DNA of 64,000 bases from NCBI GenBank assembly GCA_965153455.1, contig OZ234495.1, positions 3,844,001-3,908,000 on the forward strand, written 5' to 3'. Positions within the stretch are counted from its first letter, which is position 1, and the number at the start of each line of letters is the position of its first letter. Of this stretch, positions 1 to 12,900 are shown in pieces. The position numbers and the translations under genes were made by a program. The notes beneath the pieces are model-generated. The model searched no databases. It had not been told where the DNA came from and was given only the letters and a program-made list of their open reading frames with translations. The stretch is from Sphagnum compactum. Its lineage: Eukaryota; Bryophyta; Sphagnopsida; Sphagnales.

Positions 1-3000
1 TATGAAGATGTCCATTGGTAAAGACTTAGTTTATCATGATGGAGATGAAAAGTGAATAATCCTAACATTTACAACCTTTGTTCATGTTCAAGGGGTTATA
101 TATGTAGGTATGTTAAGTTGGGTAGTTAAACTATCACAAATATTTAGTTGCTTACATTTTCTTACCTACCTACACTTATCTAGTACCTACCTACCATTAT
201 AATTTTATTTTACAAATAAATTATTTTAATTTGACCAATTAAATGATACATTGTTTTGCAAATCAAAAAAACCACCTAGTCACAACAGGCATGTTAAATC
301 ATCTTGTCCAAAACAATGAAATTTTTTTTGTACACTTTTAAATGGGGTCTTTTTTTACTAAAAATTTCAACCAAATAAACTTATTTTTTAATTATTGAAA
401 CATCATCAGTCCTAATATTAGCTTCGAACCCACATTGTTACTTGGCTAGAAGGTTATTAAGAACAAAATCAAAGATGCAAGCAATGATTAAAAAAATTAA
501 CAAAATAAAATAGGAGGAAAAAAAAAGAAATTGCTAAGAAAGATATTATGAAGAAGAAATCTCCAAATAAATTGTTATATGTGTTTCCTTTGGGGGTATC
601 AACTATTAATATTGTTTTATTGATTCTTTTGACAAGTTTTTGTGCCATGAATATGATTAAACAATTCATATTATTTCACTTTACTCATCTTTTTAAAACT
701 TTGTTAACCTTCCAACATAAATTGTGAATGACGGCATATTAAAATGTCTGTTTATTTTGTGTCAAGAAGCAAAATTTACATATTCCTAAGTTATTAAATG
801 ATTCCTAATTCCAATTAGTAAATAAAGATGTTAAGGTATTAATATCAATGATATATATTGTTTTAAGATTTTGTTTTTTAAACCATGTGTATGAACCTTT
901 TAAGGTTTAGGGTGGAACTTCAAACACGTGCAACACCCTTGGTGATAGTCCATTCTTTTGACCCAAATTTTGTAAATGGATTCAAAATTTTTGAAATATT
1001 CAACCATTTATATTTAAAGTATTTTTAACAAATTGTATGATTGAAATCAAAATTAGAAGTTTTATTGAAAATGTCATTACAAGTGAGAATATCCATTCCT
1101 ATAATTTTTGGGAAGTCATAATTGTTTAAGATTTTATTAAATTACATTCAACATCTAAAAATGAAATTTGATTGAAATGTTCTCATTAAAATGTTGTATA
1201 AGGCATTAAAAATGGTGGGCAAAACATAATTCTTAGAAATGGTTTTTCAAAAGAAGGTAATCTGATGGTTTTATAGTGTTTTTGACCCCAATTTTTAACT
1301 CAAAAAATGGACTTCTCATGTGCGATTTTTGAGCCATCTTAGTGTGCTTAAACCCTTGTATTGAATGACATGGGTTGTGTAGTAAAGGAATGCATCTTTC
1401 ACATCACAACATGCATTGTTTCATCAATGAAAGTTTGGGTGGCTTATGATATACTTATAAACCCCCACTATTGGGAGTTGATGAAGTCAATGGATAGTCA
1501 TGGTAGCTCATCACTAGTATTCATGATGGTGGTGATGGTTAGACATTTTGTGCGTGACTCTCATTATGTTACAATCACATTGATTATCATACCTCCAAAT
1601 TGTTGATTTGAAAAGTAACATGATATGCAATTTCATAGATATAGATTGTTTCAAAAACTTTGGTCCTTGAGAAAATTAAAAGTGGGCTTGATTTGGTAAA
1701 TGGAGAATGTAAATCCATTATGTTTGGGTAGTAGCCAAGGCCTATTGAACTTTATCCATTATTTCCATATCCCATATTACAAATGGACATCATGTTTTTT
1801 ACGGCTTTCAAGAGGCTTATGATTGGCTTAGCAACAATGTCAATGAGAATGATGAGGTTATTGAATGTTCAAAAACATTTCATTTTGTCCTTGAAATCAT
1901 TTAATCTATGGTATGAATATGATGCTTGTTTATTGACAAACTTTAGAATGATATAAATTATGAGTTGAGAATGACATCGTTAAATGTGTTGTTAAAATGC
2001 TTATAGTAAACTTGCAAGTAACATTGTAGGGAGATTATGATTACCAAGTAGAAACAATGGCAAATAAAAAATTGATAATGTACAACAACAAATTGAATAA
2101 CGCACACATAAGAGTACAACCACGTTTCTATGAACCAATGTAATCTTTTTGTAAAAAAAACAAAAATCATAGAAAGGAATTTTTGAATGAATTATTTTTT
2201 ATCTTATTATTAGAATATTTATTGTTGCTTCCATATATCACATGTTTTGTGTTAATCATTTCAAAATAAATATGAAAATTTAAAAGTGTACAAATTTTGT
2301 CAATTGTGTGTTTCATCTTGAAAATTATCACAATTTCAAATCATACTAAAACATGTTAACTACTTTGAGGTCTACTTTGAGGTCTAGTTTTTTGTATTAC
2401 AAGCTACAATTTTCTTCTAGACACCATATACATTACATGACATTTACATGTTGTAAATGACTCATAAGTTCTAAATAGACTTTAATTTTCCAAAAAATTT
2501 GAAAATATCAACTTACAATTTTTTTATTTTGAGTATTTTTAAAGCATGTCTAATAGTCTTTTATTATACAAAAAAATTAGGCTTCAAAGAGTTTGTATCA
2601 TGATAATTAAAAGATCTTTTGTGAAAATAATCATGTTTGATATAACACATGTTCAATTTTAAAAGTCATTTGATCAAATCAAAATTTGAAATTGAAAAAT
2701 TTAATGATTTAATTAAATTTACCAACATCCATATTAATCATAAAGCACAAATTGATTAACATGCCATTAAAATGGCACCACTTATGCATATGTAATAAAT
2801 AATACAATTTTGATAATGATTTGACTTGGTTTTTTGGCTTGTGAAAACATAGTTTTGCCCATAGTTATGATCACAACATCAAAACATGTTTTTTACGACT
2901 TGTCCCATTTGAATACACTGGGAGAAATGACTAGAAAATGGCATAAGCAACTTAAAAAATGACTGGAAAAATTATTATAGTAAAATTAAACTAGTCGTAA

Positions 3001-4740
3001 AAGACATGTTTTGACATTGTGGATGGGCAAGGCTATGTCATTTTCAAGGTAGTAGGTTTGGGCAATCTACCTTGAAGCTTGGATGTTAAATACGTGCTCA
3101 TTGTTTTTGGAAGCTTCATAAGATCCTCAAGTGATCATATCAACAAGTTGTTTTAGATGGTTCCAATTGGAGGTGATATATTTTCACATATCAAATAACA
3201 TAATGGTCCAAAAGCTTCAATAATCAAAATGAATAATTGCACGATGTTGCATATTATTTGATGAATTTTTATGAGCTTTTATGTTATGGGTTGGTTGGAA
3301 GCAGAAGTGCACACCTTATACAAAAAAAAAAATTGTACTTATTTTTGTTTGTTTTGGGTTAATTCAATATCCTACATTTAATGTGAAGATGAGATCTTGT
3401 TTGTACAAATATGGCAATACTACATAGATGATTAAGCCACCCCAATGATGTTAAGTTATTTAATTATTGGTAAAAATCAACCATTCATTATTGCTTCTTC
3501 CTTGGGGGATATGGGTTTAGAGCATAGTAAATTGAATCAATCAAGGAAGCAAATTATTTGTTCAAGAAATGTTAGACCTGCGTCTTTAACATTTTAATGT
3601 AAAATTCTTGAAGGTTTATGAAAGGTGTGATGGACGACAAGGGTTATGATTGAACTTGAAGGACTTAGATTGGAGAAAAACAATTGAAGCTCATCCATTT
3701 TGAAGAGGTCTTGTGAACTATTACTACTATCAAATTGTCCTCAATTGTTGTTGTATTGTGCATACATGAATATATTTAATTGGTAGACAAGATTTCGTTT
3801 CCTTGATGCAATTGTCATTTTCCCAATTATAATGTGGATACTTAAAGAGGAGGGTGTTTGATTGCATCTCATGTGTTCACAATGCTGACTAGATGGTGCA
3901 AATTAATGAGTGGAAGTCTCCTAAGAATTGCTTATGAGGAAAGCTCAAATGCAAAGTAAAATTTGCAAGTAATTTATTTTCTCTAACAACATAGAACCAC
4001 AAAACAAATTCAACACCTTTGAGCTTATCTATGAGAGAGACGGGAAAAAAGAGTTTGCACAAATATTGTTGGTACATGTTACTTGGTTCTTGAAGATGTC
4101 AAAGAAAGTAGTTTTTTGCAAATTTGTTGGAAAAAATAACCATTCTTATAAGTTTTCAACTCCACAATTTTATCCACGAAATGACCTCAAATGTTAAACA
4201 CTCAAATCATCATCATCATCATCATGGATTTGGTATTGTATTTTGTTCCAAAACATGAAGAAAGTGAAGCTGAGTTCACCAACCAAGCACACGACGACAA
4301 AAAGGAGCTCTTGAAACTAGCACACATGCATGCACTCTTTTGTTTTTCCCTTACTCCACAATGCAGATTCAGACTTGTTAATGCTCAAAAGAATTTGCTG
4401 GCTTTTGCTATTCCTTTTGCAAATTGGAACCTTTTTGGGTGTGGCACATCTACATACTACCTGCCAAAGAATCAACAACGATGCTGCCATTTAATTTTTT
4501 CCTTTGTAAAAATTGGCAGCAATTCTAGAGTTCTACAGATTTCTCAAGAACAAATTCTCTCAAGACAACATTCTTTCTGGATCTCTTGAGTTTTGTTGAA
4601 GGCAAAAGATCATTTCATTGAGCAGAAATGAAAAAAAAAAACAACAATTTGTTGTTGGGTTTTTTCTTGAAACTTTAAACCTCCATTTTCCACAAGCACA
4701 CTTCAATTTGTGCAGATTCTTCTGAACGAAAGTGATGAAA
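1..4740. other. AT-rich intergenic DNA, no gene recognised
   Basis: Short reading frames only, none with a recognisable domain or splice structure. It holds a fold-back element (2869-3024), a CCTA/TAGG-rich patch near 100-200 and an ATC microsatellite near 4205-4226. GC rises only after about 4.8 kb. Confidence 0.6.
2869..3024. mobile_element. Fold-back MITE, copy A
   Basis: The two ends are inverted copies of each other over about 30 bases with a few mismatches; both arms share a TCAAAACATG core followed by TTTTACGACT. The centre carries GACTAGAAAATGGCATAAGC, which reappears inverted inside a similar 151-bp element at 45458-45608. No coding capacity. The superfamily is not assigned. Confidence 0.6.
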
Positions 4741-5497
4741 ATTTGTGGATTCAGGAAGTGTGCAGAATGTTGCAAAATGTTTTACAGAGGATTGCATGCA
4801 AATGTTCTTGAAGGAAGAAACCCCCTGTCGAGCAGTTTGTTGGAAACAGGAATAGACCCCTGACGGATATCAGGGTGGTTCTTAGGATTCTTACCCACGA
4901 TTCGCAAGAATCGAAGAATGGGTGCTTGTATGTAAAACATGGTTCTCAAATTTTTTGATAAAAGCAAGCAACTGCCCCAAAAACTGCTGATTTTAAACTG
5001 GGGTTTTCATGAAAAACGGCGGATGGTTCTTTAATCTCATAACCGCCATTCTTGGAAGATCAGAAGAACGGATTCTGAAAAATGAAAGAACCGCCAAAGA
5101 ACCCATGGTCTCTTCTGGGTCTTTCATGAAAACCTCAGGTTCTTTGAATTTTCCGAACGACCAGAGCTGGAAATTCTTTGAAATCTGGATGTTTTCCTCC
5201 TGGAAAAGGAACCGTCGGTTCTTTCGGGTTCAAAGTCTCTGAGAGAAGGAACCGGGGGTCATAAGCCAAATCAAATACCCGCTTAACACGGGAAGAAACG
5301 TAAAGCAAATGGCTCCGCCGAGATTCGAACTCGCGGGTCTCTTGGGCTGGAAGTACCCGTGTTTTCGGGGGGTTTTGTGTACCGTTACCCGTCTCTTTGT
5401 AGAGTTGGCGCTTTTATCGCCTCCGGGACAAGCGAGGAGGTAATGCCCGCTGCGGCGGCGTCGTTGTTTGCGGCGCCCGTGGGTGCTGAGGCAAACG

Positions 5498-5571
5498 ATG
5501 GACTGCTTTGCGGCTGATTTGATGCTGTCGTGCTCGCGATTCCTTGCGGAGGATGTCCAGCATTACGACTG
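5498..5571 (+). other. Candidate first exon or uORF in a CpG-rich island
   Basis: A short reading frame beginning MDCFAADLMLSC runs to a good splice donor (CTG|GTATGT) at 5571/5572. It lies in a GC- and CpG-rich patch (about 5.3-5.6 kb) that looks like a promoter or 5' UTR. Another short frame (ATG at 5443) overlaps it and stops soon after. It could be a 5' leader exon of the carrier gene at 6651, or the first exon of an unrecognised gene; the sequence alone does not decide. No known domain. Confidence 0.3.
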
Positions 5572-5944
5572 GTATGTTCTTCTCTTAGAAATTTGGAATT
5601 CTTAAAACCTATTTCTTGTGAGTTTGGAGCCTGTTTGAGTGATTTCTCGATGGTCGTCGGAGAGGAAAGGCTTAGCTTCGAAACGGCGTAGGCGTATTGA
5701 AGTTTCGGCTGTCGGTGCTTGTCCGATCTTGCGTCGTTCTGTAGGGATCCTATTTTTGGCTAGAGACGAGAAATTTCTGATAGAAGAAGAACAACAACAA
5801 CAATGAGAGGAGATTTGTCGAGTGACTCTTTGCTTCTGTTCGTAGAACGTCCTTTGTCGAGACGGTCATGTTGTAGAAGAGGAGAAGAAGAAGAAAAGGA
5901 GCGGGAGACTGATTCATTGTTCTGTGCTAAGGTCGTCTGCTATG

Positions 5945-6510
5945 GAGAGACGAGCAGGTTATGAAGAGGGAGAAAGGATGGAAGTGCGCGAAACCACCGG
6001 ACATCGTATTGTAGAATGTCGTTTGGAGTTTGGAGATAGTTTTTTGTCATAGAGGCTAATTGTATCCGTTGGCAAGAAAAAAGCCGGCGGTCGTACAAAC
6101 TCAGGGTAGTGCTGAGCATCCTGTCTCAGGAGGAGACATTTGAACAAGAGTTGCTTGATGTGTTGCAGTCTTGGAGCGTGCTTATTTTCCATTTTTGTGT
6201 GCAGAAAGATGTCCACCTGAGAGAGACACAGAGAGCGAGAGCGAGAGAGGAGCAGGTTATGACGAGGGAGAAGGATGGAAGCGCGCGAAGCACCGGACAT
6301 TTGGAGGTCCTTTGCTGTTACAGAGCGCAATAGAGAATCCGTCTGCAAGAAAAAGCCAGCGGCAATACGGAGTCAGCGAAGTGCTGGCACAGGTATTCCC
6401 AAAATGAGCATCTTCTCTCAAGAGAACAAGAGTTGCGTGATGTGTTGCAGTCTTGGAGAGTGCTTCTGTTGTATCTTTGTGTAAAAGAAAAATGTCTGTG
6501 TGAGATTGAA
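5945..6510. repeat. Tandem duplication of about 298 bp upstream of the carrier gene
   Basis: Copy 1 spans about 5945-6235 and copy 2 about 6243-6510. Both begin with GAGAGA(C/G)GAGCAGGTTATGA, pass through CACCGGACAT and GCAAGAAAAAAGCC-like segments, share TTGC(T/G)TGATGTGTTGCAGTCT, and end near a run resembling GTGTGCAGAAAGATGTC. Copies have diverged by substitutions and small indels. The block sits in the probable 5' UTR or promoter of the carrier gene. Confidence 0.8.
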
Positions 6511-6650
6511 TCCTCCTGGAACTGCAGAAATAGAGGCATGGCGACGACAGAGGTGATAGAAAACTGAAGAGGGAAGAGGAAAATAGAACGGGATTTTCTT
6601 CAGACAAAGAGAAACGCGTCCGCTGAGACCTGTAGATCGAGAGACAAGAG

Positions 6651-7616
6651 ATGGACTGGAAGCGGTTCGCTTTGGCTATCATGGACGCTCAGTTTGTGCA
6701 GGGAGGATTGGCGTCCATGATAGCTGGATACGCCACGCATCCTCTAGATCTCATCAAAGTTCGCATGCAACTGCAGGGGGAAGTTGCTGCTGTCACCTCC
6801 CTTGCATATGCATTGGAAGGCAAGCCGGTGCGGATCGCAATGCCTCGCATAGGCCCTGTAGGAATGTGCATGAACGTGGTGCAAACGGAAGGTATTCGAG
6901 CACTCTACTCGGGAGTGTCCGCATCCGTCCTTCGGCAATTTCTCTACTCCTCGACGCGCATTGGACTTTACGAGCATTTGAAGATGCAATGGCGAGATCC
7001 CAGACAACAACAACAACAAGGCACTGGATTACCGCTCGTCAAGAAAGTCACAGCCGCGCTTCTTGCAGGAGCTGCAGGTGCGGCTGTTGGCAACCCCGCA
7101 GATCTGGCGATGGTGAGAATGCAGGCGGATGGAAGGCTTCCTTCTCATCTAAGACGGAACTATAAGAGTGTCACGGACGCGTTGGTCCGCATGGTGAGAC
7201 AGGATGGGCTGAAGTCTCTGTGGAGGGGTTCCGCGACAACGGTTACGCGAGCGATGCTTGTGACGGCTGCCCAGCTTGCTACTTACGACCAGAGTACTGA
7301 AGCCATCACCTTACACAAGCTCGTGCCACAAGGTCTCGCAACACAGGTGGTTGCAAGCTGTTCTGCAGGCGTTTTGGCATCCATGGCAGCCACTCCTGTG
7401 GATGTTGTGAAGACCAGGGTGATGAACCAGAGAATTAGGGCCGGTGAGCCTCCTCCGTACACAGGTGCTCTTGATTGTGCATTCAAGACTGTGCGATCTG
7501 AAGGTCCAATGGCTCTTTACAAGGGCTTCATCCCAACTGTTACTCGGCAGGGCCCTTTTGCCATTGTTATGTTTCTCTCTTTGGAACAGATGAGAAAAAT
7601 ACTCCAAAATTTCTGA
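6651..7616 (+). CDS. DIC: Mitochondrial dicarboxylate carrier (SLC25/DIC family)
   Basis: Intronless gene for 321 residues, normal length for a mitochondrial carrier of the inner membrane. The three tandem carrier repeats show their signature motifs: HPLDLIKVRM (about residues 30-39), NPADLAMVRM (148-157) and TPVDVVKTRV (249-258). The second-repeat variant NPADLAMVRMQADGRLP is characteristic of plant dicarboxylate carriers (DIC1-3, formerly UCP4-6), which exchange malate, oxaloacetate, succinate, phosphate or sulfate. A loop with seven consecutive Gln (119-123 region) lies between repeats 1 and 2. A second Met at residue 11 (6681), just before FVQGGLASMIAG, is an alternative start. The gene is isolated, with tandem duplications on both sides. 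The family call is firm; the exact substrate is inferred. Confidence 0.9.
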   Translation: MDWKRFALAIMDAQFVQGGLASMIAGYATHPLDLIKVRMQLQGEVAAVTSLAYALEGKPVRIAMPRIGPVGMCMNVVQTEGIRALYSGVSASVLRQFLYSSTRIGLYEHLKMQWRDPRQQQQQGTGLPLVKKVTAALLAGAAGAAVGNPADLAMVRMQADGRLPSHLRRNYKSVTDALVRMVRQDGLKSLWRGSATTVTRAMLVTAAQLATYDQSTEAITLHKLVPQGLATQVVASCSAGVLASMAATPVDVVKTRVMNQRIRAGEPPPYTGALDCAFKTVRSEGPMALYKGFIPTVTRQGPFAIVMFLSLEQMRKILQNF

Positions 7617-7617
7617 A

Positions 7618-7715
7618 GGCTTCCTAATGCAGAAGGATTGTGCAGAAGTTGCTTGTTTGGGTGAGTGGCTTCCTAATGCAGAAGGATTGTGCAGAAGTTT
7701 GCCTGTTTTGGTGAG
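7618..7715. repeat. 49-bp tandem duplication directly after the carrier stop codon
   Basis: Units at 7618-7666 and 7667-7715 both begin GGCTTCCTAATGCAGAAGGA and differ at only a few bases near their 3' ends. They lie in the 3' UTR, one base after the stop codon. Confidence 0.9.
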
Positions 7716-7856
7716 TTCCAATGAGACATATGTAAAACTACTATCCTGGAGGTCCATGGAGAGCTTCTTCAGACTTGGAGCTTTTGGATCAAAACTCTTG
7801 GCTTGAGAGCTGCAGAGTTTTCATCCTAACATTTTTGTAAGAATGTAGGAAGAAGA

Positions 7857-7952
7857 TCTGACCTGTGTTCATGGTCTGGAGAGTTGGTCAACATTCGTTA
7901 CTCGTCTGACCTTTGTTCACGGTCCATAGAGTTGGTCTGCATTCTTTATTCC
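7857..7952. repeat. 48-bp tandem duplication in the carrier 3' region
   Basis: Units at 7857-7904 and 7905-7952 both begin TCTGACCT(G/T)TGTTCA(T/C)GGTC and share GAGTTGGTC(A/T). They are about 80% identical by eye, older than the 49-bp pair just upstream. Confidence 0.85.
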
Positions 7953-9960
7953 TCCATTGAGAGTGATGGTTAGTAGCTTAGAGGAGGATTTTTATGCAAC
8001 TGATCAAGCTGATCAGAAGCCCATGGTAGGATTTTTGATGATGAGTATTTTCATGTATCACAGCTGCAAAGCTATGCTGCTGCATTCTTGACAATTCCAT
8101 TTGAGTAAACTGTGGAAGAACCAATTTGTAGTCCACCCTGTTGCATGGTGTTCCTGATACCAAACTCTTCTGTTTGCAAATCCCAGATATTTCCAACTCT
8201 TGGAGCTCTGTGAGAAGTTAAGTTACCTACTTTTGTCACCAGTCTTTACTTAAAATGCATTGTTCTAACATACAGTTTCTTGTGCTTTCCAGATAGTTTG
8301 TGAGTTATTTCTTTTCTTCACATCTAACTGAGGATTTCATGTTCCATGCAGCCACATGATCTGATGACACTAGTGATTGGGCCCATATGGGCCAAGCTCT
8401 CATAGATACTATTTTCCTATATGCCTCTAATATCAGCTACGGAAGCATGGAGTAGGGTTTTAGAGCAGAGGGTCTATTAGAATATATGTCCATGTCTTCA
8501 ATAGGACAGAGATGTTACAGGAAAAAGCAATATTCAGGACGCTAGCAATTGGCAGTGATGATCTCTCTGCTTGAAGACATGGACCTCTGTGCAATGGTAG
8601 TAACCCCTCTAGCACAGACGTCCAGGTCTTCAAGCACCAATGGTAGTAATTAGCACTTTTCTTTTCCATGTTGTACTAGGAACTAACAATGTGAAGAATC
8701 TGCTGTGTCATTGCAGTATTGGAAATGGTACCGCTTGAAGTCTCTGCGCATGCACTGGTGGTGGTTTCAAGCTTTCAACTTTCCTGTCTTCTGTACAATA
8801 ACAGCACCTCTGTCCTGAGGAGAGGGGACGACTAAAGCTTGTGATGCATATGTGTAGGGACTTTGAAGCCTCCTGTTCTGTGGTGCACCATTATCAACAA
8901 CTGGCTGGAATGTAGAATGTATCTCTGCAGGTTTCAGAGTGAAAGAGACAAAGTCATCATCAGTAACATGATGACAATCAACTGGTCAAGCATTGGTAGG
9001 TTTGACTGGACAGCAAGGGCAGCCAGTGGTCTATAGATTTCTAAGCTCCCTGAGATAATAAGGTTGATGTAGCTGGTAAAGATCTTGGAGCAATCATTTC
9101 CAGATTGGAGATTCTGCACAGAAACTTATGGGAGGACTTTCGAGCTGGCAGGTTCCAAAGAAAGGTTGGACAGCAGTGACTGGAAATTTTCTCTGGTTGA
9201 AGATTAGCAATGGTAAGATTGCCAAGCCCTTCTCCTTTTTGAGTCCTTGAAATTGACATGTCATGACTGTCAGGTCACTCCTCCCCATATGCAAATTGGA
9301 ACGCATTCATTGTAAATGAATAGTCCAGTGTGATCACTCTCATGGCCATCGACAAACTCCCAGGTCTAAGAAAAATCTTTAATTAATCTCAGTTTATGGT
9401 CTAAAAATCTTTCTTTATTTTGAACAATAGTAATGCTAATTCCTATTGCCCATTATGTTGGCCCAAGTGGAGAACACACATCGTTTGCTTGTTAGCTCTG
9501 TTTGTTGCACAGACCTTTAGATATGTTCTGAATTCTGTAAGCATTTTGAACAATCTGCAACTTGTACAGTAGCCAGCTTTGCCATTCTCAGCAGGGTATA
9601 AATAGGACAAGCACGCCTCTTCATTCTCAAGAGGCGATCGACATGATGAGTGCACTTTGTTGAAGGTTGGCAGTGTTGACTTCTGTTGAACTCATGTGCC
9701 TCTTCTTCCTCCACCTCCTTGCCACAAACTCATGAGGTACGTGAGACAACCCAACCCAGGTATGGAGATAAACCATTGATTCTCTTTGTTGAAATTGGAG
9801 GATTGATTTTGGGTTGCCCACGTAGCTATGTCAAGACCTAAATAAGTCCAATGGAATTCATTCCTCTTGATTTGTAAGGGTGTTGACATGATGTTCTTGC
9901 CCCTAGATAGTAGACCACTCGAGAAGAAGCCACAATGAACGCACACCCACTATTCCAGCC
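7953..9960. other. Carrier 3' flank, no gene recognised
   Basis: Moderate-GC DNA with scattered short frames on the minus strand, none with conserved motifs or a coherent exon chain. Probably 3' UTR and intergenic DNA of the carrier gene. Confidence 0.5.
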
Positions 9961-12900
9961 TCCATCTTGGCCTTATGAACCAAACTAACAACCAGCACCC
10001 ACTCACCCTATCTACCTTACCTAATCACCACCGGAAGAAATCATGGAAGAAACTCTTTGTGGAGATAGTCTTTTGTTTTCCTCATTGGCTGTGATGTTTT
10101 TATTGTTGTTATTTTTTAATCTTCTTCAATCTGATTTTGTATTGTTGATAGAAAAAAAAAACTTGTCAATAATAGAATACAGAAACAACTTTTAGAAAGA
10201 AATTAATGAAATTCAAAAAAACAAAATTGCGACTGAAAAATAATTTATCTATCTTTAGAACAAAATATTTTTTCTTCTCAGTTAGACAAAACTCTTCTTC
10301 ACACAATAATCATCCTCCTTCTCCTTTGGTTTGTTCTCCTATGTATACTCACTCTCCTTCGAAAAATAATCTAAAATTCAAATGAGTGACCAATAATAAT
10401 ATAGCCAATACTTGATTACTATAATTGATCACAATAGAAAATGAGAAGTCCTATTCAATAAACTGAAAGGAAAATAAAGTATTAAATAATAAACTACAAG
10501 GAAAAAATAGAAGTAACACCATGCCTCATTTGCACATATCATCTATCATCTTGCCCGTCATGGTGAAATTCAATGTTATGCAAAAAATCAATAAATAAAT
10601 TATATTATATATATGTATATATATATATACATGAAAAATGAACAATTTAAACATTTATTCCAATGTGGATATAAAACCTTCAATTCTTTAAACTTTTACA
10701 TTTGTTGGAGCAAATGGTTATAAATCCAGCACTTTTGCACAAAAAAATTAAAAATGATCATTAGAAGGAAAAATAATAATAATGAAATATTTAATAATTA
10801 TATTTCTTTTCATGTTCTTTTTTATAAAATTTCTCTTCCTTTTCATTTTCTTGTCGGCTTGTTCTACTTGTTTTTAATATAAAGTTTTAATTATTTTTCT
10901 ATTTTTTTCCATTTTTTTTTGTATTCCTTTGTGTTTTCACCAAGGTTTTTTTTTTTAAATAAAAAAGTTCTCAATTACATGTTGTCTCCAATTTCATTTC
11001 AATTACATAATTATATAATTATATTTATTTTGAAAAAAATTCCATGTGTATGACTAGACTTATCAAATAAGTCAAGTTGTCTATTGAAATTATAAATGTA
11101 CATTGTTTATCATTGAGTAAGGTTGACTTTCAATTTTTATTTTTATTTTTTAAATTCATTTAATTGTTATCAAAATATTGATTATGTGTTAACATCTCAA
11201 CACCTTGAGCATGTCACCTTGGGTCATTGCCCCTATTGTATGTCCTGAATATGCGATAACATGATTATAACACAAATCAATTATTTAACTATTTAAATTG
11301 ACCATATTTACACATGAATGAAAGATAAGCAAATTATTTTAAATCAAATGAATGAAGTTTGTGATATCAATTGCAATGTGTTAATAATAAATTCATTTTT
11401 TTTTCCACCCAGAATGAAATATTCTTCTCCTTGCCATATAAATGTTCTTGCTATAATTGTCACATTATCTGGCTAGAAGCTTTGTGCAAAACAATTAAAA
11501 AAGGAAACCCAAGTTTTTTTTTTTGAAGGATTAAAGTTTTGGGAAGAGAGGCAAACATTCAAGAACAAGGTGTCATTTATGTGCTTCATCCGTTCATTCT
11601 ACCTCTTGGGTTGTGTTGTTGAAAGTGAATAATAAAAGCAACAAAGTTCGATTGTTTGAAGTTGAAGCAAAACTTGCTTACGAGGTGAAACATGGCATTT
11701 AGTGATGACTATTATTGTGAGTTGTGTAATAGAACTTTGTAACGAGGTACAAATATTCAAGAGCATAGGGTGGGAGTGATTTACCAAGGTTTGTTGAAGG
11801 CATTGTTCTGAATGATGTGATAAGAGCTTTATGACTTAAGAACATGCCAACATAGACTTCACTTATTGAATTCTAGTCCCACTAAAATTGAACATTCGTG
11901 AAATGAATTGCATCAACTCCAAGTTGATTTTGTTATCATTCAATGGACTTCAATTAAATAGATTTATCCATGTTTGATTTTAACCACTTGTTGAGATTAA
12001 ACATGGATAATTTCACTTACATTGAATAGCTATGGATTTTATGGGCTTTCCTTAAAACCTAAATGGACAACATACATGACTAGGATTGAGATATAATCAA
12101 GGCCCAAAAAATGTATAAAACAATTAAACTTACCTATTTAGCATAGGCTAACCTAACAACCTACTTATCTAAGCCTAATTACCTAACTTGGTAGGTGCCA
12201 AATGTTAACAACCTGTCAACTTTAAATTGGATGATCCATAATTAATTAATTAAAAAAGTAACAAATAATATATGGCATTAAAAATTACCATGTGTCATCA
12301 AATAATTCATTTTAAAAAATGGAAAAGTGTTTAAATTCATTCCCATTTTATTGGATGAATTATATTAAATATTAAAATATGGTTCAAATTCCACATGCCA
12401 CCATATAATTGACTTTCAAAAATGGACATGTGTCATAAAAAGATGGGTTGCCATTTTAATTACACATAATATTTTGCATCTACAATTTCTTAATAATAAT
12501 ATGAATGGATGATAATGTATAATGATAATCTATATACATGTCAAGTATAGTATGTCACATGCAACCAAAAGTCACATGAATCTTGTTTTACATAACTAAA
12601 AGAATTTTAGTTACATGTGTCACATGTCATTAAATATCTATTATGAATGATAATTGCAAAACCCAATTTTTTGCTAGTGATGATACATGAAGGAACAAGT
12701 TTGCATTTCATTTATGTTAATTCAATTGCATATACATATGAATGATACAACATTATAATTAGGTTATTTTGCATTGACATATGTATGTAACAATGCTATA
12801 ACAAGTTTGTTTTGCATGCACATATGTCTTTTTCAATGTTATAGTACATATGCATAGTTCTTGATTAAACTTATGCATAATACATCGTTATAATTATAGT

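Noticed and set aside
3889-4077. Minus-strand frame that faintly resembles a transposon polyprotein fragment
   Set aside because: Only a vague impression, with no catalytic motif or neighbouring remnants to support it.
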